Assembly (NCBI GenBank): GCA_017654935.2
Contig: CM065698.1
Span: forward strand, 53,835,720 to 53,899,719
Length of the DNA stretch: 64,000 nucleotides
Direction: 5' to 3'
Source: Phymorhynchus buccinoides
Taxonomy: Eukaryota; Mollusca; Gastropoda; Neogastropoda; Raphitomidae
This document shows positions 48,529 to 57,830 of the stretch, piece by piece. Every line of letters starts with the position of its first letter. Position 1 is the stretch's first letter. The position numbers and the translations under genes were made by a program. Under the pieces are notes generated by a model. The model was not told where the DNA came from and searched no databases. It saw only the letters and a program-made list of their open reading frames with translations.

Positions 48529-51119
48529 GGATGCTCAGGTTAGAACATGTGTCTATGTTAGTGGATGCTCAGGTTATAGCATGTGTCTATGTCAGTGGAT
48601 GTTCTGGTTAGAACATGTGTCTATGTCAGTGGATGCTCAGGTTATAACATGTGTCTATGTCAGTGGATGTTCAGGTTAGAACATGTGTCTATGTCAGTGG
48701 ATGTTCAGGTTAGAACATGTGTCTATGTCAGTGGATGTTCAGGTTATAGCATGTGTCTATGTCAGTGGATGCTCAGGTTATAACATGTGTCTATGTCAGT
48801 GGATGTTCAGGTTAGAACATGTGTCTATGTCAGTGGATGCTCAGGTTATAGCATGTGTCTATATCATTGGATGTTCAGGTTATAACATGTGTCTATGTCA
48901 GTGGATGTTCTGGTTAGAACGTGTGTCTATGTCAGTGGATGTTCAGGTTATAGCATGTGTCTATGTCAGTGGATGCTCAGGTTAGAACATGTGTCTATAT
49001 CATTGGATGTTCAGGTTATAACATGTGTCTATGTCAGTGGATGTTCAGGTTAGAACATGTGTCTATGTCAGTGGATGCTCAGGTTATAGCATGTGTCTAT
49101 GTCAGTGGATGCTCAGGTTATAACATGTGTCTATGTTATTGGATGTTCAGGTTATAGCATGTGTCTATGTCAGTGGATGTTCAGGTTATAACATGTGTCT
49201 ATGTCAGTGGATGCTCAGGTTAGAACATGTGTCTATGTCAGTGGATGTTCAGGTTAGAACATGTGTCTATGTCAGTGGATGTTCAGGTTATAGCATGTGT
49301 CTATGTTATTGGATGTTCAGGTTATAACATGTGTCTATGTCAGTGGATGCTCAGGTTAGAACATGTGTCTATGTCAGTGGATGTTCAGGTTATAGCATGT
49401 GTCTATGTTATTGGATGTTCAGGTTAGAACATGTGTCTATGTCATTGGATGTTCAGGTTATAACATGTGTCTATATCATTGGATGTTCAGGTTATAGCAT
49501 GTGTCTATGTTAGTGGATGTTCAGGTTATAGCATGTGTCTATATCATTGGATGTTCAGGTTATAACATGTGTCTATATCATTGGATGTTCAGGTTATAAC
49601 ATGTGTCTATATCATTGGATGTTCAGGTTATAGCATGTGTCTATGTTATTGGATGTTCAGGTTATAACATGTGTCTATATCATTGGATGTTCTGGTTATA
49701 GCATGTGTCTATATTATTGGATGTTCTGGTTAGAACATGTGTCTATGTCAGTGGATGTTCAGGTTAGAACATGTGTCTATATCATTGGATGTTCAGGTTA
49801 TAACATGTGTCTATATCATTGGATGTTCAGGTTATAACATGTGTCTATGTTAGTGGATGTTCAGGTTATAGCATGTGTCTATGTCAGTGGATGTTCAGGT
49901 TAGAACATGTGTCTATGTCAGTGGATGTTCAGGTTATAGCATGCGTCTATATCATTGGATGTTCAGGTTATAACATGTGTCCATATCATTGGATGCTCTG
50001 GTTATAGCATGTGTCTATATCATTGGATGTTCAGGTTAGAACATGTGTCTATGTCAGTGGATGCTCAGGTTAGAACATGTGTCTATGTCAGTGGATGTTC
50101 AGGTTATAGCATGTGTCTATATTATTGGATGTTCTGGTTAGAACATGTGTCTATGTCAGTGGATGTTCAGGTTATAGCATGTGTCTATATTATTGGATGT
50201 TCTGGTTAGAACATGTGTCTATGTCAGTGGATGCTCAGGTTATAGCATGTGTCTATATCATTGGATGTTCAGGTTATAGCATGTGTCTATGTTATTGGAT
50301 GTTCAGGTTATAACATGTGTCTATATCATTGGATGTTCAGGTTATAACATGTGTCTATATCATTGGATGTTCAGGTTATAGCATGTGTCTATGTCAGTGG
50401 ATGCTCAGGTTAGAACATGTGTCTATGTCAGTGGATGTTCAGGTTATAGCATGTGTCTATGTCAGTGGATGCTCAGGTTAGAACATGTGTCTATGTTAGT
50501 GGATGCTCAGGTTATAGCATGTGTCTATGTCAGTGGATGCTCAGGTTATAACATGTGTCTATGTTAGTGGATGCTCAGGTTAGAACATGTGTCTATGTTA
50601 GTGGATGCTCAGGTTATAGCATGTGTCTATGTCAGTGGATGTTCTGGTTAGAACATGTGTCTATGTCAGTGGATGTTCAGGTTAGAACATGTGTCTATGT
50701 CAGTGGATGCTCAGGTTATAGCATGTGTCTATGTCAGTGGATGCTCAGGTTAGAACATGTGTCTATGTCAGTGGATGTTCAGGTTAGAACATGTGTCTAT
50801 GTTAGTGGATGCTCAGGTTAGAACATGTGTCTATGTCAGTGGATGTTCAGGTTAGAACATGTGTCTATGTCAGTGGATGCTCAGGTTAGAACATGTGTCT
50901 ATGTCAGTGGATGTTCAGGTTAGAACATGTGTCTATGTCAGTGGATGTTCAGGTTAGAACATGTGTCTATGTCAGTGGATGCTCAGGTTATAGCATGTGT
51001 CTATGTCAGTGGATGCTCAGGTTAGAACATGTGTCTATGTTAGTGGATGCTCAGGTTATAGCATGTGTCTATGTCAGTGGATGCTGAGGTTAGAACATGT
51101 GTCTATGTCAGTGGATGCT

Positions 51120-51195
51120 CAAGACTCAAGACTACTTTATTATTTCAAAAGTGAGAAATTGATTTGTGGCACGATATAAACACATATACAATAGT
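51120..51195 (-). mobile_element. LINE 3' tail in 34-bp array, copy 3
   Basis: The same insert 2,667 bp after copy 2. It differs by loss of one 8-bp step in the ctcaagac repeat, which accounts for the 8-bp shorter spacing. Confidence 0.85.
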
Positions 51196-53097
51196 GGATG
51201 CTCAGGTTAGAACATGTGTCTATGTTAGTGGATGCTCAGGTTATAGCATGTGTCTATGTCAGTGGATGTTCTGGTTAGAACATGTGTCTATGTCAGTGGA
51301 TGCTCAGGTTAGAACATGTGTCTATGTCAGTGGATGTTCAGGTTAGAACATGTGTCTATGTCAGTGGATGTTCAGGTTAGAACATGTGTCTATGTCAGTG
51401 GATGTTCAGGTTATAGCATGTGTCTATGTCAGTGGATGCTCAGGTTATAACATGTGTCTATGTCAGTGGATGTTCAGGTTAGAACATGTGTCTATGTCAG
51501 TGGATGCTCAGGTTATAGCATGTGTCTATATCATTGGATGTTCAGGTTATAACATGTGTCTATGTCAGTGGATGTTCTGGTTAGAACGTGTGTCTATGTC
51601 AGTGGATGTTCAGGTTATAGCATGTGTCTATGTCAGTGGATGCTCAGGTTAGAACATGTGTCTATATCATTGGATGTTCAGGTTATAACATGTGTCTATG
51701 TCAGTGGATGTTCTGGTTAGAACATGTGTCTATGTCAGTGGATGCTCATGTTATAGCATGTGTCTATGTCAGTGGATGCTCAGGTTATAACATGTGTCTA
51801 TGTCATTGGATGTTCAGGTTATAGCATGTGTCTATGTCAGTGGATGTTCAGGTTATAACATGTGTCTATGTCAGTGGATGCTCAGGTTATAACATGTGTC
51901 TATGTCAGTGGATGCTCAGGTTATAACATGTGTCTATGTCAGTGGATGTTCAGGTTATAGCATGTGTCTATGTTATTGGATGTTCAGGTTATAACATGTG
52001 TCTATGTCAGTGGATGCTCAGGTTATAACATGTGTCTATGTCAGTGGATGTTCAGGTTATAGCATGTGTCTATGTTATTGGATGTTCAGGTTATAACATG
52101 TGTCTATGTCAGTGGATGTTCAGGTTATAGCATGTGTCTATGTTATTGGATGTTCAGGTTATAACATGTGTCTATGTCATTGGATGTTCAGGTTATAGCA
52201 TGTGTCTATATTATTGGATGTTCTGGTTAGAACATGTGTCTATGTTAGTGGATGCTTAGGTTAGAACATGTGTCTATGTCAGTGGATGCTCAGGTTAGAA
52301 CATGTGTCTATGTCAGTGGATGTTCAGGTTATAACATGTGTCTATGTCAGTGGATGTTCAGGTTATAGCATGTGTCTATGTCAGTGGATGTTCAGGTTAT
52401 AGCATGTGTCTATGTTATTGGATGTTCAGGTTATAGCATGTGTCTATATCATTGGATGTTCAGGTTATAACATGTGTCTATATCATTGGATGTTCAGGTT
52501 ATAGCATGTGTCTATATCATTGGATGTTCAGGTTATAGCATGTGTCTATGTTATTGGATGTTCAGGTTATAACATGTGTCTATGTCATTGGATGTTCAGG
52601 TTAGAACATGTGTCTATGTCATTGGATGTTCAGGTTATAGCATGTGTCTATGTTATTGGATGTTCAGGTTATAGCATGTGTCTATATCATTGGATGTTCA
52701 GGTTATAACATGTGTCTATATCATTGGATGTTCAGGTTATAACATGTGTCTATATCATTGGATGTTCAGGTTATAGCATGTGTCTATGTTATTGGATGTT
52801 CAGGTTATAACATGTGTCTATATCATTGGATGTTCTGGTTATAGCATGTGTCTATATTATTGGATGTTCTGGTTAGAACATGTGTCTATGTCAGTGGATG
52901 TTCAGGTTAGAACATGTGTCTATGTCAGTGGATGCTCAGGTTAGAACATGTGTGTATGTCAGTGGATGTTCAGGTTATAGCATGTGTCTATATTATTGGA
53001 TGTTCTGGTTAGAACATGTGTCTATGTCAGTGGATGTTCAGGTTATAGCATGTGTCTATATTATTGGATGTTCTGGTTAGAACATGTGTCTATGTCA

Positions 53098-53404
53098 TGT
53101 CTGCTTTTACCATGAGATCAGGATGATTTAAGTGATCAGCGAAAGAAACACCACACCCCGTTGTTGCACAAAACACAGCAAAGTTTAACTGGTTTTGATA
53201 AAACTGCATTGGATGACTAAACCATGCCTTTGCGATGTTATCATGTTTGATGCTAGGATTTAAATAATGGTTTAATGGATTACTGACCTTAACCTTAAAG
53301 GCATCAACTCCCACTGCAACAACTAAACCGTCAACAGCTATAGTTTTAGGGTTATATGATCCAACTGAATATTTAACGTCTTTGTTATATTTAAAAGCAT
53401 TCAT
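53098..53404 (-). pseudogene. Truncated virus-like structural-type ORF (A)
   Basis: ATG at 53,404 opens a frame whose first 102 codons look like a real protein: mixed hydrophobic and polar, with a motif 'FAVFCATTGCGVSF' at about residues 75-88 and no membrane segment. After about codon 102 it runs into the 34-bp minisatellite and meets a stop at 53,090, so the rest of the gene is missing. The start is 19 bp from the start of the oppositely directed ORF B. A Cys/Gly-containing motif of this type is, from memory, shared by unnamed proteins of related elements, possibly capsid-associated. The function is not established. Confidence 0.55.
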
Positions 53405-53423
53405 TTATACATCCGTAATAAAA

Positions 53424-54026
53424 ATGTTTACTTATATAACTGATCAAGATGAGCCAATACTTTTACAACGTCCTATTGAAAATCATGGTTCTCTAAAAGT
53501 AGAGCTCCATGAAATTTATTACAAAGTCAAATGGATTAACATAAGCGAATCCTTAAAGAACAATTGGATAAGAAAAACTACCAGTGAAGGGATGATCGAA
53601 CTAACTATACCAGACGGTTATTACGGCTTTTGTTCATTAAAGGAGATGTTAAGTGATTTTGACATTACTTTAAAACTTAATGATGGAAATTTAAAAGTAA
53701 CGTTGATATTCAAAGAGCAAAGAGGAGTAGGTTTCAACTTTGCAGGAGAACTAGCAAAAATGTTAGGGTTTAGAACTGACAACAGGGATATATTCAGCTT
53801 TTTAGTCACAGAAAGTAACAATACCTTTGAAGGAGACAACTCGCTTAATCTTGGAATACATTCTTTATTATACGTCCATTTAGATATCTTGAGTACGGAC
53901 AACAACTTATTTGATAACCAACCATCTACTGTGTTAAGAGTTCTTCCATCAGCAAAAGCGGCATACTGTGATTACGAACTTATAACGTTTCCAAACTTAC
54001 AGTTTAAAGAATTAAAAGGTGTTTAA
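53424..54026 (+). CDS. Jelly-roll-capsid-like ORF (B), about 200 residues
   Basis: The first ATG at 53,424 was chosen because it follows the AT-rich gap to ORF A; an upstream in-frame non-ATG extension overlaps ORF A. The protein is rich in alternating beta-type segments, without signal peptide or membrane helix. It has a mid-region 'GFCSLKEMLSDFDITLKL', a 'RGVGFNFAGELAKMLGFRT' segment, and a late 'LLYVHLDILSTDNNLF' strand followed by a 'STVLRVLP' motif. That layout resembles minor-capsid/penton-type proteins of Polinton-like elements, but this is inference. The frame stops at 54,026, yet another frame continues directly as a Lys-rich tail to about 54,101, suggesting a one-base shift close to the C-terminus in this copy. 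Confidence 0.55.
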   Translation: MFTYITDQDEPILLQRPIENHGSLKVELHEIYYKVKWINISESLKNNWIRKTTSEGMIELTIPDGYYGFCSLKEMLSDFDITLKLNDGNLKVTLIFKEQRGVGFNFAGELAKMLGFRTDNRDIFSFLVTESNNTFEGDNSLNLGIHSLLYVHLDILSTDNNLFDNQPSTVLRVLPSAKAAYCDYELITFPNLQFKELKGV

Positions 54027-54136
54027 AGGTGAAAATGCACTAAAAGGTTTAGGATTTAACTGTAAAGCACAAAAAAAAGAAGAAACAAAAAGAAGTAAAT
54101 GAAATAATTCTTCTAAGTCTCCATTTTAAGCTCTTT

Positions 54137-55105
54137 TTAAATTGGAACTGTGTCTAGTGGGATTATCTGTAGTTCTTCTTTAACAAAGGCTCTTTGCGGG
54201 GCTGGTCGTTTTGTTGTGTCAGTTTCTCTTAAATAATACACGGGTGGATTCATTTGTATTATTCTTTTTATTTCATACGGATCAATGCTCCATATCGGAT
54301 CTGTTGCTCTTATACGAGTGTCTCCTTCTGCTTCTCCAGGTGCATAAAGAAACCTTACTTTTACTCCAAATGGTATTAGTTGTTTTGTAATTGAATGTTG
54401 AATTGGTAAGTCAATTGTTTTCTTCTGTATTGCTTTTACTGGTTGGAGTCCTGTAACCGTGGATTCTTCGTTATTCATGACTCGCAGAACACTAGACAGT
54501 CTTCTTACCCATTCAGTGTTTCTAGTTGAATCAAGGAGTTCTCTATGGTATTGATAAGAGAAAAGTCGTTCAGCTAATTGTTTGTTAAAGTTTTCGACTA
54601 AGGCCTGAGATTTATGATTTCCAGGAATACCCCTTTTTATAGACACTCTATGTTGTAATAGTAGCTGATTGAATTGTCCTTTAAATTCTTTTCCTTCATC
54701 AACTTGAACCATACGAGGATAGGTTAATGGACCACGTCTGTAGATTTCTTGTAAAGCCACAGCAACCGCAGTAGCACTTTTATCAGTTAATGGTTCAGCA
54801 TCTTTATATCTTGAAGCAATGTCGATGACTGTAAGCGCATATTTCAATCTTTTTCTTCTGATAGTGTCATGAGGGAGGTATAGAAGATCCATTTGATGAG
54901 TGTCATTCGGTGTTGAATTAATGAAGTGTGGTCTTTTAATTCGTTTAGGTGCTGGTAAATAGATTTGCCATATAACTTGTTTAGATAGCCATTGTTTTGC
55001 TGAGGATTCACTGACTCCTGCTGCCTGACTGAGTTTTTGAATAGCTGTTAAACCTTTCCAATAGCCTTTTGGCGAATAATAAATTTTAGATAGATGGTTG
55101 CTCAT
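54137..55105 (-). CDS. Retroviral/Polinton-type integrase (rve, DDE)
   Basis: 322 residues from ATG at 55,105, chosen because it lies 7 bp after the stop of the preceding gene. The N-terminus (residues 6-55) looks like a small helical DNA-binding region. The catalytic core has Asp73 in 'HQMDLLYLP', Asp136 in 'VQVDEGKEF' and Glu171 in 'ALVENFNK', with 34 residues between the last two, as in retroviral integrases. The C-terminal part from about 245 ('PFGVKVRFLYAPGEAEGD') fits an SH3-like domain. The frame is uninterrupted and all catalytic residues are present, so the protein could be functional. It would cut and join element ends into host DNA in the nucleus. No RT or protease is fused to it, unlike LTR retroelements. 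The gene is last in a run of three minus-strand genes. Confidence 0.88.
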   Translation of the reverse strand: MSNHLSKIYYSPKGYWKGLTAIQKLSQAAGVSESSAKQWLSKQVIWQIYLPAPKRIKRPHFINSTPNDTHQMDLLYLPHDTIRRKRLKYALTVIDIASRYKDAEPLTDKSATAVAVALQEIYRRGPLTYPRMVQVDEGKEFKGQFNQLLLQHRVSIKRGIPGNHKSQALVENFNKQLAERLFSYQYHRELLDSTRNTEWVRRLSSVLRVMNNEESTVTGLQPVKAIQKKTIDLPIQHSITKQLIPFGVKVRFLYAPGEAEGDTRIRATDPIWSIDPYEIKRIIQMNPPVYYLRETDTTKRPAPQRAFVKEELQIIPLDTVPI

Positions 55106-55112
55106 TTTTATA

Positions 55113-55517
55113 CTATACGTTTTTTGCAATGAAATAAACAGCAGTCATACTGATTGCAATAAACGTTATTTCCTGCATCTTTTGTTTTTCAGATGGCTGG
55201 TAGAAGTCGCTTAATTTTGGTGGTGGTAGCTGTTGGAGGTCTTCTCCCGTCACTAAATAATACTCTTTAATGGCGGCGTCAACATTCTTAAAAGTGTAGG
55301 CTGCATGGGTTTGTAGTTTTAATTTGTTGTTAATGAAATCTAGCTGTGCAAGTCTTTGCTTTTCATAGGCGTCTTGTGCTGCAGCTAATTGTTCTATTGC
55401 TCTGTCGTGTCTTTTTCTTTCCTCGTTTGTTTCTAGTTTACTGAACATGTAATTACTGCCTGAAAAAGCAAGTGCGTTTACTACAGCACCGCCAATCATC
55501 ATTACGAGTGAAGCCAT
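55113..55517 (-). CDS. 134-residue two-membrane-segment, coiled-coil protein
   Basis: ATG at 55,517; stop 7 bp before the integrase start. Hydrophobic segments lie at residues about 1-20 ('MASLVMMIGGAVVNALAF') and 116-133 ('ITFIAISMTAVYFIA'). Between them is a charged Glu/Lys/Arg/Gln-rich stretch (about 25-70) likely to form a coiled coil. A 'LSDFYQPSEKQKM' segment lies just before the second membrane helix. This is a hairpin or bitopic membrane protein. The family has no name known to me. Tight packing with the 76-residue gene and the integrase suggests a shared transcript. Confidence 0.65.
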   Translation of the reverse strand: MASLVMMIGGAVVNALAFSGSNYMFSKLETNEERKRHDRAIEQLAAAQDAYEKQRLAQLDFINNKLKLQTHAAYTFKNVDAAIKEYYLVTGEDLQQLPPPKLSDFYQPSEKQKMQEITFIAISMTAVYFIAKNV

Positions 55518-55523
55518 TTTATT

Positions 55524-55754
55524 TTACATATTTATATTTTCTGGAATTATTCCTTGTTTAACAAGAAAGTCTTTTGTTGCGATTGAAGCTGTAATTACAG
55601 CGATTAGTTTAGCAGTGTCCTCTAGGTCAAGTTTTCCAAGGTCAGCTGATTTCATTTTCAGTAATTTCTTGCCAACCATCGTGAACCCTACACTAAGACC
55701 ACCAATCACAGCAGATTGATATACAAGATTAACAACAGTTTTTTCAGCGCTCAT
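55524..55754 (-). CDS. 76-residue small membrane protein
   Basis: ATG at 55,754; stop 6 bp before the next start. Two hydrophobic stretches are present ('AVIGGLSVGFTMVG', about residues 15-28, and 'AKLIAVITASIATKDFLV', 48-65), joined by a basic and acidic loop. It ends 'KQGIIPENINM'. Its short length, membrane segments and position at the head of the three-gene run suggest an accessory or virion membrane protein. The family is unrecognised. Confidence 0.6.
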   Translation of the reverse strand: MSAEKTVVNLVYQSAVIGGLSVGFTMVGKKLLKMKSADLGKLDLEDTAKLIAVITASIATKDFLVKQGIIPENINM

Positions 55755-55790
55755 TTTTGTTTATCAAATAAAAATATAAATCAACTAAAA
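55755..55790. promoter_or_regulatory. 36-bp divergent intergenic region of the virus-like element
   Basis: It separates ATG 55,754 (minus) and ATG 55,791 (plus). It is A/T only except for two or three bases and contains 'aaaaatataaat', a TATA-like core. It is the only room for a two-way promoter unless promoters lie inside genes. Confidence 0.4.
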
Positions 55791-55943
55791 ATGAATTGCG
55801 ATGAACTACTATTAAATACGCAGGAAGCAGTAATTTCTGATGAAGTGTCAGCAAGTGTTATGAATAAAAAGGAAAGGTTGTATTCTCTGGCTGCATGCGG
55901 AAAAACGAAGCAATACTTAGGAATAGAATTTAGTATAGTATAG
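55791..55943 (+). CDS. 50-residue ORF of the virus-like element
   Basis: ATG at 55,791. Acidic N-terminal half, basic and Cys/Tyr-containing C-terminal half, no membrane segment. The ORF is placed directly after the divergent region and 14 bp before the next ATG. No family is recognised; it is supported by position and by the absence of any competing frame. Confidence 0.45.
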   Translation: MNCDELLLNTQEAVISDEVSASVMNKKERLYSLAACGKTKQYLGIEFSIV

Positions 55944-55957
55944 AACAGATTCAACAA

Positions 55958-56344
55958 ATGTCTTCTGCTGACATTGAAAAGTACCACAACAGATATGAAG
56001 CGCATTTTGGATCTAAAATGGTTAAAAGTTTGGGTCAAACTGTGTTAGGCTTGTACACTAAGCTAGTTAGTCAGTTTCTCCCCGTCGATTCAAAACAAGA
56101 TTTAATGTACGATTTAAATCAAGATCCTGTTTTAACAAAGTCATTAGAGTCTCTTGGATGCGATCTTTATTATAGGTTTGGTGGGCTGTTGTCGCCAGTT
56201 GTCATGGGGTTAATTACTTTTAATCATATAGATTTTATTGCTATTAAAAATGGACGTGACAGAGAATCAAACGAATCAGACGAATCAGCAAACAAGCCCC
56301 AGTCCAACAGTGATGAAGGTAACGAAGAGTCCAGGACGAGTTGA
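55958..56344 (+). CDS. 128-residue ORF with hydrophobic hairpin
   Basis: ATG at 55,958. Residues 1-70 are helical and mixed, with 'LYTKLVSQFLPV' and 'LTKSLESLGCDLYYRFG'. A hydrophobic segment spans about 75-97 ('LLSPVVMGLITFNHIDFIAI'), and the last 30 residues are acidic, Ser/Asn-rich and probably disordered. The final 95 bp overlap the next gene in another frame, which is more typical of a virus than of an animal gene. The family is not named; from memory it recurs in related elements. Confidence 0.55.
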   Translation: MSSADIEKYHNRYEAHFGSKMVKSLGQTVLGLYTKLVSQFLPVDSKQDLMYDLNQDPVLTKSLESLGCDLYYRFGGLLSPVVMGLITFNHIDFIAIKNGRDRESNESDESANKPQSNSDEGNEESRTS

Positions 56345-56594
56345 AGCAGGTAAAAGGTTGTCAGAGTGGAATCGACAACAAAAAATGAATAAACAAACAA
56401 AACAAAAACTGTTGTCTCAGAATGAAGATGAAGTTGTATTGCTTACTGTTGGTGTGGTTGCCGGTGTTGGTTATTTGACTTATAAAATATATAAAACACA
56501 CATGCAACCAAAGTTAAAAACACGAGTAGAAGTACAAACAATACAACCAGAAAAAGTAACAAACAAACAAGAAAAACAAAAAACAAAAAGCTGA
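56250..56594 (+). CDS. 114-residue single-membrane-pass protein
   Basis: ATG at 56,250 (the upstream TTG in the same frame was not used). Layout: a Gln/Asn/Thr/Ser-rich N-terminus to about residue 25, a basic segment 'VEAGKRLSEWNRQQK' (31-45), and a membrane helix at about 62-80 ('VVLLTVGVVAGVGYLTYKI'). A Lys/Gln-rich tail follows. A short basic block before one membrane helix suggests a virion or inner-membrane-type accessory protein. It is the last gene of the plus-strand run. Confidence 0.55.
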   Translation: MDVTENQTNQTNQQTSPSPTVMKVTKSPGRVEAGKRLSEWNRQQKMNKQTKQKLLSQNEDEVVLLTVGVVAGVGYLTYKIYKTHMQPKLKTRVEVQTIQPEKVTNKQEKQKTKS

Positions 56595-56599
56595 AAACC

Positions 56600-57180
56600 T
56601 GATAGCGATCCATTTGTAATGCAATAAAAACTTAATAAAAACTTGATAAGAACTTAATAAGTACTAAGTAAGTTTTTGTGTAAGAACTTAATAAATACTT
56701 GAGAATGACTTGAAGATGACTTAGCAAGAACTTAAAAAAGAACTTAGAAAGACCTTAAGTAACTTCTTAAAAAAGAACTTAAAAAGAACTTAACTAACTT
56801 CTTAAAAAAGAACTTAAAAAGAACTTGAGTAACTTTTTTAAAAAAGTGTTAAAAAAGTAAAGCCCAAAAGTTTGTTTTTTGTTTAATGTTTTTAAAAAAG
56901 GTTGAAAAAAAGTTTTTAAAAAAGTGGGAAAAAAGTTTTAAAAAAAGAAAAAAAAAGTTGAAAAAAAAGTGCAATTTTTTTTTTTAAAGGACCCAAAAAA
57001 TAAATAAAGTTGTAGTTTTTTTAAGTGGGAAAAAAGTAAAAAAAAAAAAAAAAAAAAAAGTTGAACAAAAAAAAGTGCAAAAAAGTTTAATTTTTTTTTA
57101 AAGGACCCAAAAAATAAAAATAAAGTTTTTTTTAAAAAAAGTGACTTAAAAAAAGTAAGTTCACCTAGTTTTATAAAAAA
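56600..57180. repeat. AT-rich tract with degenerate 'aacttaataaa' repeats
   Basis: 56,626-56,850 consists of irregular repeats of 11-14 bp around 'agaacttaataaa' or 'agaacttaaaaa'. 56,850-57,180 is A/T-rich with two diverged copies of a block about 115 bp apart ('aaaggacccaaaaaataaa'). It may be the terminal region of the virus-like element; no inverted partner is left because the other end is lost. Confidence 0.6.
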
Positions 57181-57375
57181 TAGCAAAACTGTGCTCATCT
57201 GACCTTGCTAACTCACCACCAATTCTCTGAATCTCACTTGAGATCCCACGGGCCCTATGGGACCCCAAGCTAGATCCAAAGGACTAGCGATGAGTAAGTT
57301 GTGTACAGTTTTAGGTGTTTGTTTCCTGAATTTCCCTACACACTTAACTACATTAACTATATTAACTCTATTTTT

Positions 57376-57830
57376 CTTACTTTAGAACCCCCATTTAAAC
57401 AATCTTCCTACGTCTGGGTTTACAGGTCTTTAAACCGTGCCAGTGACCCTTTTTTTAGACGTTTCATAATGGAAGATTATTTGGAGGTTAAAGTAAGTAG
57501 AGTATCTCTTTTTTTCACTTTATAATCCCCATTTAAACAATCTTCTGACGACTGTACAGACGAACCCCCATTTAAACAATCTTCCTACGTCTGGGTTTAC
57601 AGGTCTTTAAACCGTGCCAGTGACCCTTTTGTTAGACGTTTCATAATGGAAGATTATTTGGAGGTTAAAGTAAGTAGAGTATCTCTTTTTTTCACTTTAT
57701 AATCCCCATTTAAACAATCTTCTGACGACTGTGGGTTTACAAGTCTTTAAACCGTGCCAGTGACCCTTTTTACAGACGTACGAAACGAAATAGAAGATTA
57801 TTTGGAGGCTAAAAGTGAGTAGAGATTGCG
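57376..57830 (+). repeat. Tandem repeat of about 177 bp with exon-like core
   Basis: Two full copies (from about 57,390 and 57,567) and a partial third contain 'ccatttaaacaatcttc', then 'gggtttacag' (acceptor-like), a 67-bp open stretch (57,426-57,492; 57,603-57,669) and 'gtaagtag' (a consensus 5' splice site). The open stretch reads 'SLNRASDP', then 'IMEDYLEVK'. The third copy is altered in the middle. No protein family is recognised. Confidence 0.6.

Larger units (their letters stand above)
40985..53096. repeat. 34-bp minisatellite, about 350 units
   Basis: The unit is 'gttagaacatgtgtctatgt' plus 'cagtggatgttcag'. Alternatives recur at fixed places: gttagaac, gttataac or gttatagc; tatgtcagtgg, tatatcattgg, tatgttattgg or tatgttagtgg; tgttcagg, tgctcagg or tgttctgg. 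The order of variants repeats every 2,666-2,675 bp over about three blocks (for example the rare gtccatatc unit near 44,640, 47,306 and 49,980; a diverged one near 41,749). The array ends abruptly at about 53,096 against the virus-like element and resumes at 62,707. The 66-codon frames are artefacts of the period. Confidence 0.97.
53098..56600. mobile_element. Compact virus-like integrating element, left end truncated
   Basis: Eight closely packed frames are arranged as two divergent pairs meeting at convergent ends: 53,404 (minus) and 53,424 (plus); 55,105, 55,517 and 55,754 (minus); 55,791, 55,958 and 56,250 (plus). Gaps are 19, 110, 7, 6, 36 and 14 bp, with one 95-bp overlap, and there are no introns. 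One gene is a retroviral/Polinton-type integrase; the others are small and mostly membrane or capsid-like. No DNA polymerase, packaging ATPase, protease or reverse transcriptase is visible. The left border is cut by the 34-bp array inside a gene. The right border is uncertain, lying somewhere in the AT-rich DNA after 56,594. I recall similar unnamed protein sets in other invertebrate genomes but cannot verify this. Confidence 0.75.

Noticed and set aside
41439..53080. Many 60-100 codon Cys-rich frames as toxin-like or knottin peptides
   Set aside because: They are the 34-bp unit read in rotating frames. Identical frames start at every higher-order repeat, and none has a signal peptide or independent sequence.
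40985..53096. CRISPR array
   Set aside because: The 34-bp units are contiguous with no unique spacers, the genome is eukaryotic and no cas gene is near.
53098..56600. LTR retrotransposon or retrovirus
   Set aside because: The integrase is a free-standing ORF with no RT, RNase H, protease or gag nearby and no LTR. The neighbours are small, divergent genes.
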